The notes: generated by a model from the sequence alone, not told the origin. Positions 1 to 9,162 are shown, counted from the stretch's first letter. The stretch is 64,000 bases of DNA from Planctomycetota bacterium (GCA_022711755.1 JAKLEA010000001.1:1-64000), one strand, 5' to 3'. Program-made: numbers and translations.

Positions 1-511
1 GCAGGAACTGCGCCCAATCCCCAATCTCCGCCTCAAGCTCCGGGGCGCGGGTCAGCAGGGCATCCTCCTGCCCCGTCACATGCGCCCGCGCGCTTGACCA
101 GGCATAGTTCTCCGCCCGGCGCACAATCCGCGCGCGCACTGGATTGCGTTCAACGTAGCGGATGGCCGCAAACCAGTGCTCCTGACTCAGCGCGCAGGAG
201 AAGAATCGCCCCTGCCAGAGATGCCCCCGACGCCGGGCTTTGCGGTTGGCCCACTGCGAGTAGCGGGCGTGGGTCTGGTTGAACGTCCGGGCGAAGGAGT
301 CGGGGCGGTCGGGCGTGGCGACGAAGTGGACGTGGTTGTCCATCAGGCACCAGGCCCAGATTCTCACGCCGCAACGCGCGGCATAGCCGGCCAGCCACGC
401 GACATACTGGCGGCGCTGGTCGTCGTCCTCGAAGACGTCCATGCCGAAGTTGCCGCGCTGGGTGACGTGGTGCGCGATGCCGACGGCGACGGCTCTTGCG
501 ATCCTGGCCAT
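1..511 (-). CDS. REP-associated tyrosine transposase (RAYT, Y1_Tnp family), 3' end cut by window
   Basis: A reading frame begins at the ATG at 509-511 and runs to the window edge without a stop, so the C-terminus is missing (170 residues visible). It has the hallmarks of the IS200-like Y1 transposase family: an N-terminal HHVTQRGN motif, the metal-binding HUH-type motif NHVHFVA, a GHLWQGRFFS motif and a tyrosine in the RYVERNPVRA motif expected to attack DNA. RAYTs are single-strand nucleases that recognise and spread short palindromic REP sequences. It belongs to a different RAYT subfamily from the one at 16256-16801. No flanking REP hairpin is obvious in the 178 bases upstream. The family call is firm; activity is unknown. 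Confidence 0.9.
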   Translation of the reverse strand, partial: MARIARAVAVGIAHHVTQRGNFGMDVFEDDDQRRQYVAWLAGYAARCGVRIWAWCLMDNHVHFVATPDRPDSFARTFNQTHARYSQWANRKARRRGHLWQGRFFSCALSQEHWFAAIRYVERNPVRARIVRRAENYAWSSARAHVTGQEDALLTRAPELEAEIGDWAQFL

Positions 512-689
512 GCAGATCAGGCTAGCGGCGCTGATGGATGGATGTCAAGAAGGAAATACGGTCGCTGTCCCCGTATTAATGAACGTTTGCCAACCGGCTA
601 TTCTTTCCGGCAGGATATCTGATATACTCCGCGCTTCATTTTACTCCATTAAGTCCGCGCGCTGGCGCGGTTGTCCACAGGAGATTGCT

Positions 690-1802
690 ATGAAGTTTCA
701 GGCCGAACAACAGAAGGACCCCGTTCGTAGCAGAACCAAAATCAGGTTGATGGATGGAAAGCAGTGCGTCAGCAGCCTTGTCGTTTATGACTTGCAGATG
801 CGGGTCGGCGAGAGCATGGTAAGAATCGGTGGCATCGGCGACGTCGGCACCCCGCCGGAGCACAGGAAGAAGGGGTATGCGGCGAAATGCCTGGACTACG
901 CCAACGGGTGGATGCTCAAGAACGATTACGATATGGCCTTGCTCTTCGGTATCAAGGATTTCTACTGGCGTTTCGGCTATGCGACGTGCATGTGCAATTA
1001 TGACGTTACCATGCGAACGGTTGACGCAGAGGCGGCGCGGAGAAAGTTCAAATCAAGGCTGATGAAGGCCGGTGATGTCGCCGCGGTGACCGCGCTCTCC
1101 CAGGAGGCGAATACGTATCGGACAGGCTCAATTGACAGATCAGCTTATGGGGCATCCCCGATCCAACCGGGGAAGGGGATTGACGCGCCGATCGTCGTTG
1201 TTGACGCGCGCGGAAAATTCGCGGGTTACGCGTGCTTTTTCTCGAACCGGGACGTATTGCAGGTTCAGGAAATCCACGCGCTGAGCATGGCGGCGCTGGA
1301 GTCCCTGCTTCCGGCAATTGCCGAGATTGCGGTGAAGCTCCGAATGCACGAGATTCACTTCCGGATTCCGCCGGACCTTCCCGTTGCGGACCTGATTGCC
1401 AGACTCGGGGGGACGATGACGACCACCTGGCCGCATGAGTCAGAAACCATGGCCCGGATTATCAATCTGCGGACAACAATGGAGAAAGTTGCCCCGACTC
1501 TTGACCGGCGGCTGGAAGAGGCCGGAATGCTTCATGAAATCCGTCCAATCAATATCGAAACCGAGATTGGAAGCTGCTCGCTGGTTCCTGACGGCGGCGT
1601 TGTCGAGGTTGCGAAAATTGTCCGGCAGGGCGCTCGAATAAAACTCCCGCAGCGCAGGCTGGCTCAACTGCTTATGGGATATTCAACGCCGGAAGTTCTC
1701 AGGCTTGAGAAGGGCGCAAGTATTCCAGCGTCGCTTGATCCGATACTGAATATTCTGTTCCCCCGGCAGATCGGATTCTGCTGGAGAAGGGATATGTTCT
1801 GA
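690..1802 (+). CDS. Eis-like GNAT N-acetyltransferase
   Basis: This 370-residue protein resembles the Eis family, in which an N-terminal GNAT domain is followed by a second GNAT-like fold and an SCP2-like C-terminal domain. The acetyl-CoA binding segment is visible as GGIGDVGTPPEHRKKGYAAK near residues 47-66, followed by the FYWRFGYATC stretch typical of the family. The ATG at 690 is chosen because it follows AGGAG with good spacing, although the frame is open further upstream. Eis-type enzymes acetylate amines such as aminoglycosides or peptide lysines; the substrate here cannot be told. It stands alone, with the truncated RAYT upstream on the other strand and an endonuclease-like gene downstream. 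Confidence 0.75.
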   Translation: MKFQAEQQKDPVRSRTKIRLMDGKQCVSSLVVYDLQMRVGESMVRIGGIGDVGTPPEHRKKGYAAKCLDYANGWMLKNDYDMALLFGIKDFYWRFGYATCMCNYDVTMRTVDAEAARRKFKSRLMKAGDVAAVTALSQEANTYRTGSIDRSAYGASPIQPGKGIDAPIVVVDARGKFAGYACFFSNRDVLQVQEIHALSMAALESLLPAIAEIAVKLRMHEIHFRIPPDLPVADLIARLGGTMTTTWPHESETMARIINLRTTMEKVAPTLDRRLEEAGMLHEIRPINIETEIGSCSLVPDGGVVEVAKIVRQGARIKLPQRRLAQLLMGYSTPEVLRLEKGASIPASLDPILNILFPRQIGFCWRRDMF

Positions 1803-1953
1803 ACACTTATAAGTAATTGTCTGTTGATGCAATGGCTCGTGGCTATGCAGCCGGATCAGCGCGTTCGGCCGGATGTTGCGCTTGTACACCTTGACATGTG
1901 GGAAGGAAACATTCAAAAATGTACATATCGAGATTAAGTGAAAGGTCAGCGTC

Positions 1954-2751
1954 ATGGATGGGAAAGAATCCTGGAATGCCGGCGTGGAGACGATGGAGGG
2001 CGTCGGCCTTCGCATCATGAGCCTGAACGTCGCCCACGGGCGGGGGTTGATGCCCGTCGGGTTTGGCTCGAAAAAGATGTTCAGGCGGAATCTGGAGCGG
2101 ATTGCGGAGCATATCGCGTCGCATAGTCCGGACATCGTAGGCCTTCAGGAGGTTGACGAGCGAGCGACGGCGACGGGCAGGTTCAATCACCTCGATCTTA
2201 TAGCGGAGTTGGCCGGATTCGAGCATCAGGCGCATGCAGTCCACAGCGGGGAGAACGGCATTCCGATCAAGGGACGTTACGGAACTGCGCTGCTTTCGCG
2301 CCATCCGATCGTCAGGGAACGGAGCTTCCGTTTCGGCACAAGCGTGATTGACTGGAAGGGCGCGCTTGAGGCGACGGTGTCCGTTGGCGATTCGCATATG
2401 CGGGCCGTGAGCGTTCATCTGGATTTTCTGCGACCGTCCGTCAGGCGGCGGCAAACGGAGATGCTTGCCGAGTGGCTGAAGGCGGGGGAGCATCCGGTTG
2501 TTGTCATGGGGGATTTCAATTGCTCTCTGCGCGGTCGGGAGGACGCATTGCGGACGCTTGCCGAGGCGCTGGAGCTTGAGACGCACGAATGCCGCCGCCC
2601 GGCTTCGCACACGTTCCCGTCAATCAGTCCGAAACGCAGGATTGACTATATCTTTGCAGGAAACGGGGCGAAGGTTGAGCATTATGAAACCCACCGCGTC
2701 AGGTTGTCGGACCACCTGCCGGTCGTGGCGCGCGTGAGATTGCCGGGATGA
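1954..2751 (+). CDS. Endonuclease/exonuclease/phosphatase family protein
   Basis: This 265-residue protein has the EEP fold signatures in order: IMSLNVAHGRG, DIVGLQEVDE (metal-binding glutamate), SVHLDF, VVMGDFNCSL (the GDFN motif), RIDYIFAG and SDHLPVVARV (the catalytic SDH near the C-terminus). The complete motif set suggests an active Mg-dependent phosphodiesterase. Members include DNA-repair nucleases, sphingomyelinases and inositol phosphatases, and the sequence does not show which applies. No signal peptide is seen. AAAGG precedes the ATG. It follows the acetyltransferase by about 150 bases in the same direction. Confidence 0.8.
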   Translation: MDGKESWNAGVETMEGVGLRIMSLNVAHGRGLMPVGFGSKKMFRRNLERIAEHIASHSPDIVGLQEVDERATATGRFNHLDLIAELAGFEHQAHAVHSGENGIPIKGRYGTALLSRHPIVRERSFRFGTSVIDWKGALEATVSVGDSHMRAVSVHLDFLRPSVRRRQTEMLAEWLKAGEHPVVVMGDFNCSLRGREDALRTLAEALELETHECRRPASHTFPSISPKRRIDYIFAGNGAKVEHYETHRVRLSDHLPVVARVRLPG

Positions 2752-2782
2752 ATATGCAGGGGAATGCAGGCAGTATTTGTCC

Positions 2783-2980
2783 TTATCCATTCCTACTTGA
2801 GCGAGGAGTTTCACTCGAAGCGGTTTTCTTATCGCAACCGGTGACGGAATGAACCTTGCGTTTTGAAGTTTTGGAGGCCCAGTATGCCATCTCCTGCTCT
2901 CGCGTCATCCCATCTGTCTCGCGATAAATCCTTTCCGCCTCCCTGTCCTGAAATTCTATGCAGTCGAACTTATCTGTCAT
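2783..2980 (-). CDS. Small partner of PIN toxin, putative antitoxin
   Basis: This 65-residue protein begins MTDKFDCIEFQDREAERIY and contains the MTREQEMAYWASK stretch. Short acidic proteins with a 'MT-E-E-AYW' pattern commonly accompany PIN-domain genes, which supports an antitoxin role, but no DNA-binding domain is evident. The start is set by a near-perfect AGGAGG site just upstream. That site lies inside the last codons of the PIN gene, so the two genes overlap by 11 bases and are probably translationally coupled. Toxin-first order is the less common arrangement. A perfect inverted repeat sits at 3013-3033, just upstream. Antitoxin function is inferred from position. Confidence 0.6.
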   Translation of the reverse strand: MTDKFDCIEFQDREAERIYRETDGMTREQEMAYWASKTSKRKVHSVTGCDKKTASSETPRSSRNG

Positions 2981-3440
2981 ATTTGAGCACCTCCTGCGGA
3001 GTGTAAATGCCAACTTCACGGTAACCGTGAAGTCTGCTAACCGCATGGTACAGAGGAACTTTCTGAAAATGAACGATGTGTCTGAAGTTCCAACTCACAA
3101 TCAGATCACATTCGGCCACTGTCGCCAAGGCAACGTGCAACGCATCGGCGCTCCACCGGTCGGTAAGGACGCCGGCTTCAATGTAGGCATCTCGCAAGTC
3201 CATCGCCTCTTCGCCGATTTCAACCCATTCGGAACAAGATTTCAACTCTTGGAAAATCACACGGACGGCATCTGGTGCGTTGTCTATTTCATCTTCCACA
3301 AGAGCAGACAATACAAGTGTAAAATCACCTCGTTGTACAAGTTCAAAGAATGAAAGGCTGGCGGTGGTGAATCTTTCATCTCCAGTTCCCCCGAAAACGG
3401 ACGTGTCGGGGTAAGTGCGATAGGATTTCTTTCGTTTCAT
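2970..3440 (-). CDS. PIN-domain ribonuclease toxin
   Basis: This 156-residue protein carries the conserved acidic residues of PIN nucleases: PDTSVFGG at the N-terminus, LVEDEIDNAP in the middle, SADALHVALA, and CDLIVSWNFRHI near the end. PIN proteins of this type are Mg-dependent RNases in VapBC-like toxin-antitoxin pairs. The ATG at 3440 is preferred to the GTG nine bases upstream because AGGAG lies eight bases before it and would overlap the GTG. It overlaps the downstream small gene, supporting a toxin-antitoxin operon. It is transcribed in the same direction as purC but about 100 bases downstream of it. Confidence 0.8.
   Translation of the reverse strand: MKRKKSYRTYPDTSVFGGTGDERFTTASLSFFELVQRGDFTLVLSALVEDEIDNAPDAVRVIFQELKSCSEWVEIGEEAMDLRDAYIEAGVLTDRWSADALHVALATVAECDLIVSWNFRHIVHFQKVPLYHAVSRLHGYREVGIYTPQEVLKYDR
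3013..3033. repeat. Perfect inverted repeat inside the PIN gene
   Basis: The two 10-base arms ACTTCACGGT and ACCGTGAAGT are exact inverses separated by one base. The repeat lies in the 3' end of the PIN coding sequence, about 33 bases before the antitoxin start codon. It could be an autoregulatory operator or an mRNA hairpin affecting the downstream gene. Either role is inference. Confidence 0.6.
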
Positions 3441-3542
3441 CCTACCCACTCCTGATTCTCGAAATCGAAATCATGCATCAATTCTATCCTGCTCCATAAT
3501 TGTAGTTCCTGACAATTATCCTTGACAATCCCTTCTCCGTTC

Positions 3543-4439
3543 CTACTCGATTATTTTGCCGGTTATTATGCTGTACGCCTGCCTGTAATTAGCCGTGGTC
3601 CTCGCCACAACATCCTCCGGCAGTGGCGGCGCCGGCGGTTCTTTGTTCCACTTCGCAGTCTGCACCAGCCAGTCGCGCACGTATTGTTTATCGAATGACG
3701 GTTGTCCGCCGCCGGGCTTGTAGCCGTCGGCGGGCCAGAACCTCGACGAATCCGGCGTAAGCACCTCGTCGGCAAGAACAATCTCGCCCTTCCCGTTGCG
3801 CCCGAACTCGAACTTCGTATCGGCGATGATGATGCCCCTGGAGCGCACGTATTCGGACGCCTTCTTATAAATATTTATCGAAATATCGTGGATGCGCTCG
3901 GAGAGTTCCGCGCCGAGGATTTCCTTCATCAGTTCGAAACTGATGTTCTCGTCGTGCCCGCTCTCCGCCTTGGTCGAGGGTGTGAATATCGGCTCCGGAA
4001 GCTTGTCGGACTCGACCAACCCGGCTGGCAGTTTGATCCCGCAGACCTTGCCGTCCTTCTGATACCCGGCCCAGCCGCTGCCTGAAAGATAACCCCTGAC
4101 GACGCATTCGACGGGGATGATGTTAAGCTTTTTGACCAGCATCGAGCGACCGGCCAGCACGTCCGCATGACGCTGAACCTCTTCCGGCATCTTGTTGACG
4201 TCGAAGGTGATAATATGGCTCTTTACCTCGCTCTTCAGGAAATCGAACCAGAAGCGCGACAGGGCGGTCAGAACCGCGCCCTTCGACGGTATCGGCGTGG
4301 GCAGCACGGAGTCAAAGCAACTGATCCGGTCGGTTGTGATAATCAGCAGTTTGTCACCGAGGTCGTAGACGTCGCGGACCTTGCCGCGGTTGCGTAGCGT
4401 CAGCCCTTCAAGATTGGTTTGGAAGACCGCGTTACTCAT
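3543..4439 (-). CDS. purC: Phosphoribosylaminoimidazole-succinocarboxamide synthase
   Basis: PurC joins aspartate to CAIR with ATP in purine synthesis. This 298-residue protein has the family landmarks: the N-terminal RNRGKVRDVYDLG, DRISCFDSVLPTPIPSKG, VECVVRGYLSGSGW, FTPSTKAESGHDENIS and IADTKFEFG, with LADEVLTPDSSRFWP near the C-terminus. These are the nucleotide and aspartate-binding motifs of SAICAR synthases of the longer (about 300-residue) type. The start follows CAGGAG at good spacing. It lies 65 bases downstream of argJ on the same strand and may be co-transcribed with it. Confidence 0.97.
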   Translation of the reverse strand: MSNAVFQTNLEGLTLRNRGKVRDVYDLGDKLLIITTDRISCFDSVLPTPIPSKGAVLTALSRFWFDFLKSEVKSHIITFDVNKMPEEVQRHADVLAGRSMLVKKLNIIPVECVVRGYLSGSGWAGYQKDGKVCGIKLPAGLVESDKLPEPIFTPSTKAESGHDENISFELMKEILGAELSERIHDISINIYKKASEYVRSRGIIIADTKFEFGRNGKGEIVLADEVLTPDSSRFWPADGYKPGGGQPSFDKQYVRDWLVQTAKWNKEPPAPPLPEDVVARTTANYRQAYSIITGKIIE

Positions 4440-4504
4440 CTGTGGCTCCTGATCTGATCAATTGCTGAGTGAGTTACAATGGAAATCCCGAAGAATCGGG
4501 CATC

Positions 4505-5716
4505 TTATGTGTGGTAAAGCGCGTTGATCGCCACGTATTCCGCCGAGAAGTCGCACGTCCACATTATCGCGTTGCCCGGTCCTTTGCCCAACGACAGGTT
4601 TATGACGACTTCCTTTTTCTTCATTTCCGCCGCAGCCTTTGCGGCATCCTTCGTGGGCATCTCATTGCGGAAGACGCAGACGCGCCCAATGTGCAGGACG
4701 ACGTCGCGTGTTGGGAAGAGCGCGCCGCTGTAACCCGCCGCGCAGATGATCCGGCCCCAGTTCGGATCGCCGCCGTGGATGGCGCATTTGACAAGCGGGG
4801 AGTTGGCTATTGCGCGGGCGGCCTTCTTAGCATCGGCCTCGGTCGGAGCGCCGGTCACATTGACTTCGACGAACTTGGTAGCGCCCTCGCCGTCCTGGGC
4901 CAGCTTCTTGGCAAGCGTGGAACATGTTTCGTAAAGGCCCTCGCAAAATGCGTCGTAGCGTTTGCCGCGAGACGCGATCTCAGCGTCGGGGGCGGCCCCG
5001 TTTGACATCAGCAGAGCCGTATCGTTCGTGCTGGAATCGCCGTCAACCGTCACGCAGTTGAATGTCTTCTCGACGGTCCGGCTCAATGCCTCCTGAAGCA
5101 GCGCGCGTTCCATCTTCACATCAGTAAGCAGAAAGCAGAGCATTGTGGCCATTTTGGGGGCGATCATGCCTGAGCCTTTGCAGATTCCGCCTATCGCAGC
5201 CTTTCCTCCGCCGGGGAGTTTGATGACCGCGCATGTCTCCTTTGGCTTTGTGTCGGTTGTCATTATCGCATAGGAGGTTTCATGCCCGGCCCGGAGTTCT
5301 GAAGACAGCCTTCCCGATGCGTCCTTTATGCCCGTCAGAATCTTGTCCATCGGCAGGGGATGGCCGATGATTCCCGTGGAGGCGACAAGGAAACTGTCTT
5401 TGCGCGCTCCGCAGGCCAGCGCCGCCGCTTCGGCCATTGCTTCGGCGTCCCGCAAGCCGCGTTCGCCCGTGCAGGCGTTGGCGTTGCCGGCGTTGACGAC
5501 GATTCCGCGCAAACCTTTGCTCTTCAGGCGCTTCTGATCAAGTTGAACCGATGCGGCGCGAAAGCGGTTGGTCGTGAATGCCCCGGCTGCGACCGCCGGC
5601 GCGTCAGACAGGATCAACGCAAGGTCCAGCTTGTCGGCAACGGACTTGACGCCGCAACGGACGGCCGCCGCGCGATAGCCCAGCGGGGTAAGAAGACCGG
5701 TTTCGAGTTTTGCCAT
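4505..5716 (-). CDS. argJ: Bifunctional glutamate N-acetyltransferase / amino-acid acetyltransferase
   Basis: ArgJ transfers the acetyl group from N-acetylornithine to glutamate in cyclic arginine synthesis. The protein is 403 residues, the usual length. The autocleavage site is visible as KGSGMIAPKMATML, with Ala190-Thr191 the expected scissile bond that frees the threonine nucleophile. Other family motifs are VNAGNANACTGERG, VASTGIIGHPLP, VTVDGDSSTNDTALL and GGDPNWGRIICAAGYSG. Whether this enzyme also uses acetyl-CoA cannot be read from the sequence. It lies upstream of purC on the same strand. Confidence 0.97.
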   Translation of the reverse strand: MAKLETGLLTPLGYRAAAVRCGVKSVADKLDLALILSDAPAVAAGAFTTNRFRAASVQLDQKRLKSKGLRGIVVNAGNANACTGERGLRDAEAMAEAAALACGARKDSFLVASTGIIGHPLPMDKILTGIKDASGRLSSELRAGHETSYAIMTTDTKPKETCAVIKLPGGGKAAIGGICKGSGMIAPKMATMLCFLLTDVKMERALLQEALSRTVEKTFNCVTVDGDSSTNDTALLMSNGAAPDAEIASRGKRYDAFCEGLYETCSTLAKKLAQDGEGATKFVEVNVTGAPTEADAKKAARAIANSPLVKCAIHGGDPNWGRIICAAGYSGALFPTRDVVLHIGRVCVFRNEMPTKDAAKAAAEMKKKEVVINLSLGKGPGNAIMWTCDFSAEYVAINALYHT

Positions 5717-5860
5717 TTTGCTGCGATTCCTTCCTTGTCAATCGCCTCCGAATCCGGCGGGCGATATGAGGCATGACGCCTGCGTTTATTGCAGGGCAGC
5801 ATTGTAATGGCGGTGTCAGCAGTCTGCAACGTCGGCTTTGGCAATCCGGCGGGGGATATT

Positions 5861-6391
5861 TCACGCCTTCCCGCCTCTCGTTTTTCCGCTGCGCGGCTCA
5901 GTTCCCATTCGCTCGATATCATCCGCCGCAATGCCGGACGCCAGCGCCGCAGCAGCCTTGTCAACCTGCCGATACACCGGCTCGGCGGCCAGACCGAGAA
6001 TGTACCACACCGGGATGTATTGCGGCGTGATGTAACCAAAGAGATTGTATTTGAATCCGCTGTAATCCCATATTTCCAGACCGGCCAGATCGAATATCCA
6101 GCCGCTCACGAACTCTACCGCAAAAATCAGAATCATGTAGACGATTGCCCGGAGAAACATAGGGATGTGGCGATTCTTCATTGGATTTGCCAGCGGCATG
6201 AGGACAAGCCCCATGAGTCCGTAATCGAAGATCATCCACCAGGACGTTGAACCACGCAGGTTCCAGTTGCCGTTGTTGTGGAAAATCTCCGCCCAGAGCT
6301 TCAGAACCGCGCCCATCGTGACTTCAAGGAGCAATCCGAGCATTCCGAAAATCAAGAAACGCCACAACGCGCGTTTTGTGCCGGTTTTCAA
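5861..6391 (-). CDS. Polytopic membrane protein, CmpB/ABC-transporter type IV-like
   Basis: This 176-residue protein has about four predicted membrane segments: WRFLIFGMLGLLLEVTMGAV, a second around MIFDYGLMGLVLMPLA, a third at FLRAIVYMILIFAVEFVSGW and a fourth near IPVWYILGLA. The EFVSGWIF...WDYS pattern resembles the putative ABC-transporter family once called CmpB. The C-terminal 40 residues are hydrophilic and basic. No ATPase gene is next to it, so a transport role is doubtful. It sits between argJ and the secreted TIM-barrel gene on the same strand. Confidence 0.5.
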   Translation of the reverse strand: MKTGTKRALWRFLIFGMLGLLLEVTMGAVLKLWAEIFHNNGNWNLRGSTSWWMIFDYGLMGLVLMPLANPMKNRHIPMFLRAIVYMILIFAVEFVSGWIFDLAGLEIWDYSGFKYNLFGYITPQYIPVWYILGLAAEPVYRQVDKAAAALASGIAADDIERMGTEPRSGKTRGGKA

Positions 6392-6412
6392 TGATCCGCT
6401 CCAGAGATAGGA

Positions 6413-7642
6413 CTATTGTTTCGGAGGAAGCAGGAAGAGTCTGCCCTCGCCTGCATCAAGGGAAATCTGCAAGCCTTCCATCGCCGGGCTGTCGTCGAGG
6501 ACGGGAACTTCCTCACCTGACGTCCGGCTGACTTCGCGAACCTGTAACGGGTCGGCGTCGAAGGCAACAGTCGCCCATGCAGTGTAGGCGATGCTGTAGT
6601 TATTCAGGAGCGCGGCGCGGCGTCCGTCGCTGTGAGTGAAGACGCCTACGAGATAATCGCCCTTGTCAATGCTCTTTATCGGCGAATCGGCAAGCGCCGT
6701 CGCTGGATCGTCTTCCGGCGCAATGCGAATGACCGAGGCGCTTGTCAAGTTCATCAGCGTCGGCCCCATGTTCTTCACGGCGCAGTTGATGCGCTTTGCC
6801 TGCTCGTAATGGCGGGTGAGAAGCCCTTCGGCTGTGATTATCGCTCCGCCCTTGGGGAATTCGCCGCCGCCGGGCGTCCAGTAGCAGAAGTATAGAATAC
6901 CCTTAGCGCCGTATGCTATGGATGTGTATATCTGCCACTTGATCTGCGCTTCGGTCGGGTCGGTATGCGGGCCGAATGGCATGACGTTGAAGAAGTTCCA
7001 GAACGGGATGGCCTTCTCCAGCGAGTATTTGCGCATCACGTCAAGGTTCTCGCAGTAGCCCTTCCGCCCGTCCGCGTCGGGCTTGAAGATAGGATAATGG
7101 TCCATGCTCAGGACGTCCACGTCAACCTCGTCAACGAAGCGTTTGACGTGTTCATCGTAGGTCTTGGTTCCCAACTGCTGCTCGTTTGCGTAGTTGGGGA
7201 AGAGATTGATGTAAGAAAGGCGTCCGGGGCGCGCGGCGCGGATTTCGTCTACGGTGTTGCGAAGGTCTGGGAAATCTTTGGAGTTCGGCTCATCGCGGAT
7301 CATGTATCCCCAGACGGCGGGGCTTTCCGGAAGCTGATCCGGCGTAAGTCCCGCGCGGGCAACCACGGCTTTCAAACCGTATTTCTCACACAACGCGATC
7401 TGCTGTTTAACTTTGTCCGGCGTTCCAGCGCCGAAACCGCCGAGAACCACTGTGAAATTGGCGTCGGCGATTTCCTTGTAGCGTCCGTCGGCGTTTTTGG
7501 CCAACGGCGGGTCAACCCAGAAACTGATGACGAACCTGTCCTGCTTGAAGCGTTGAGTCTGCGCGTTTGCGTTCATGGTTGCGCTCCCCAGAAACAAAAG
7601 CCCCAGGATCACCATCCTGCCGATCTCATTTTGTGTTTTCAT
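6413..7642 (-). CDS. Secreted glycosidase-like TIM-barrel protein
   Basis: This 409-residue protein starts with a signal peptide (MKTQNEIGRMVILGLLFLG, cleaved near NANAQ). The body alternates beta-alpha elements typical of a glycosidase TIM barrel: FVISFWVDPP, FTVVLGGFG, LKAVVARAG, VWGYMIRDEPN, RLSYINLFPNY, VDVLSMDHYPIF, FWNFFNVMPFG and GAKGILYFCYW. RDEPN is a likely acid/base site by analogy with GH5/GH42-type enzymes. A small beta domain follows, with VFTHSDGRRAALLNNYS. The start is set by AAGGAGG nine bases before ATG 7642. Substrate is unknown; it is probably a polysaccharide-active enzyme. The SGNH hydrolase lies about 100 bases upstream. Confidence 0.6.
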   Translation of the reverse strand: MKTQNEIGRMVILGLLFLGSATMNANAQTQRFKQDRFVISFWVDPPLAKNADGRYKEIADANFTVVLGGFGAGTPDKVKQQIALCEKYGLKAVVARAGLTPDQLPESPAVWGYMIRDEPNSKDFPDLRNTVDEIRAARPGRLSYINLFPNYANEQQLGTKTYDEHVKRFVDEVDVDVLSMDHYPIFKPDADGRKGYCENLDVMRKYSLEKAIPFWNFFNVMPFGPHTDPTEAQIKWQIYTSIAYGAKGILYFCYWTPGGGEFPKGGAIITAEGLLTRHYEQAKRINCAVKNMGPTLMNLTSASVIRIAPEDDPATALADSPIKSIDKGDYLVGVFTHSDGRRAALLNNYSIAYTAWATVAFDADPLQVREVSRTSGEEVPVLDDSPAMEGLQISLDAGEGRLFLLPPKQ

Positions 7643-7742
7643 CCGCCGTGCCTCCTTGAATGATGAAAGCGCGACTGTCCAGGAGACTTTATTCTCGCTA
7701 TGGATGGGAGTGGAGTCAACCAAACGCGCATGATAAGCAGGA

Positions 7743-8924
7743 TTATCTTGGCGCTTTATAGACGCTTTCAGGCATTAGTCTGTTCGCAGGATCGAGGAGG
7801 AAATCCAGTTGAATCTCCGCCCAGAGGGCGTTTCCCCTCTGGTTAAAATGTGTTGTGTCTGATTTGAAATAGAGCTCCGCGAGTTGATTACGCGGACATC
7901 GCTCGGCAATCCGGCCGAATGTGTCAATATATAGCGCGCCGTGGCTTTCGGCCGTCCTTTGTAGAACGAGGTGCGGCAGCGCCGACCATTCCCCCGTATA
8001 TTGCGGAAGGTGAGGGACACCGGTAATGACAACCTTTATCCCGCGTTCTCGGAGTTCGTCTAGGCAGTAGCCCAGGATGGTCATTGAGTAGGCGACATTC
8101 TTCTCGACGTTATCATTCCAGTTTCTGGAAATCCAAGTCTGGTCGTCATCAATCTTGATGACAACCCCCAGCGCAGTCGTTCTCTCGTTGGAAAGGCGCA
8201 ACTTTAAAATGTATGGGTCAATAAAATATGCGATGGCGCAATGTCTTACAAACCACATGTAGATGGGATGTTCTTCTCCCCGGTCAACAACGCCGGTCGG
8301 TGTAAATAGATACCTGGTCCCGGTATCCGGCCCCGCCGGCATGATGGCGGTTGGTCTGCCGTTGGCGTCATATTTCGTCTGAAGCCTGTATAGCGCATCG
8401 CAGCCCACGTCGTTCATGTCTATGTTGATGATTATCAGGTCTGGCGAATACTCAATGAGTCGTGTTTTTACCAGCAGGTAGTAATTGAGGATGCTGAAGC
8501 TGCTGACGCCGGTATTTATTACCTCGAAGTCTATGCGGGATTCCTTTCCAATCTTCCTCAATATCTTGCTTACAATTTCCACCATTCGCTGTTCTAAAGG
8601 GACAATGCCGTGCGTGTTCGAGTCGCCCACGTAAAATATGCGATATGTCCCGGCGGGCTTGGCTTTCCTTACGTCATGATCCGCCGCCCAGCCTTGCGCG
8701 TTCGTCTTGACGACATAGGTGATCCCATTGCCTGCCTGCGCAACGTTTGCATTGGGCATCCATACGTGATGAAGTATCTCATCTTTTTGTAGCGGAAGTC
8801 CTTGGGTGACGGGATCAACGGCCATGCGCGCAATGCGCAACGCAGCCTCGACAACTGCCAGTCCAAGCAGCATTGCCAGAGCGGAGAATATGATACGTTT
8901 TCTTCTTGAGAGTTTTTGAGGCAT
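7743..8924 (-). CDS. Membrane-anchored SGNH/GDSL-family hydrolase
   Basis: This 393-residue protein has a short basic N-terminus and one membrane segment (IIFSALAMLLGLAVVEAALR), then an SGNH hydrolase domain. The catalytic motifs are IFYVGDSNTHG (block I serine), IINIDMNDVG (block III asparagine region) and DTTHFNQRGN (the DxxH block V). Such enzymes act as esterases or O-acetyl hydrolases on sugars and cell-envelope polymers. The ATG at 8924 is preferred because the longer frame adds an implausible lead sequence. It is the first gene of the minus-strand run reaching down to 2783. Confidence 0.75.
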   Translation of the reverse strand: MPQKLSRRKRIIFSALAMLLGLAVVEAALRIARMAVDPVTQGLPLQKDEILHHVWMPNANVAQAGNGITYVVKTNAQGWAADHDVRKAKPAGTYRIFYVGDSNTHGIVPLEQRMVEIVSKILRKIGKESRIDFEVINTGVSSFSILNYYLLVKTRLIEYSPDLIIINIDMNDVGCDALYRLQTKYDANGRPTAIMPAGPDTGTRYLFTPTGVVDRGEEHPIYMWFVRHCAIAYFIDPYILKLRLSNERTTALGVVIKIDDDQTWISRNWNDNVEKNVAYSMTILGYCLDELRERGIKVVITGVPHLPQYTGEWSALPHLVLQRTAESHGALYIDTFGRIAERCPRNQLAELYFKSDTTHFNQRGNALWAEIQLDFLLDPANRLMPESVYKAPR

Positions 8925-9162
8925 CGGCTGAGTCCGGCGCGGAAAAATGCGCACGGGGATTCTATGAGCGCCGCAAAGACCGGTCAACAACACTTAAAAA
9001 GCGCTGGTTGAATTGAAGTTGATTGTCACATGCCCGATTTCGTTGTTCCAAAATGAATATCGGTAGCGATGAGCGAATTGATATCATACTGCGAATTCAG
9101 GATCAGCCACGACTTCAGCGCTTGTTCTGATGCCGGGCCGTCCTGCGCATTCGAGGTCAGCC

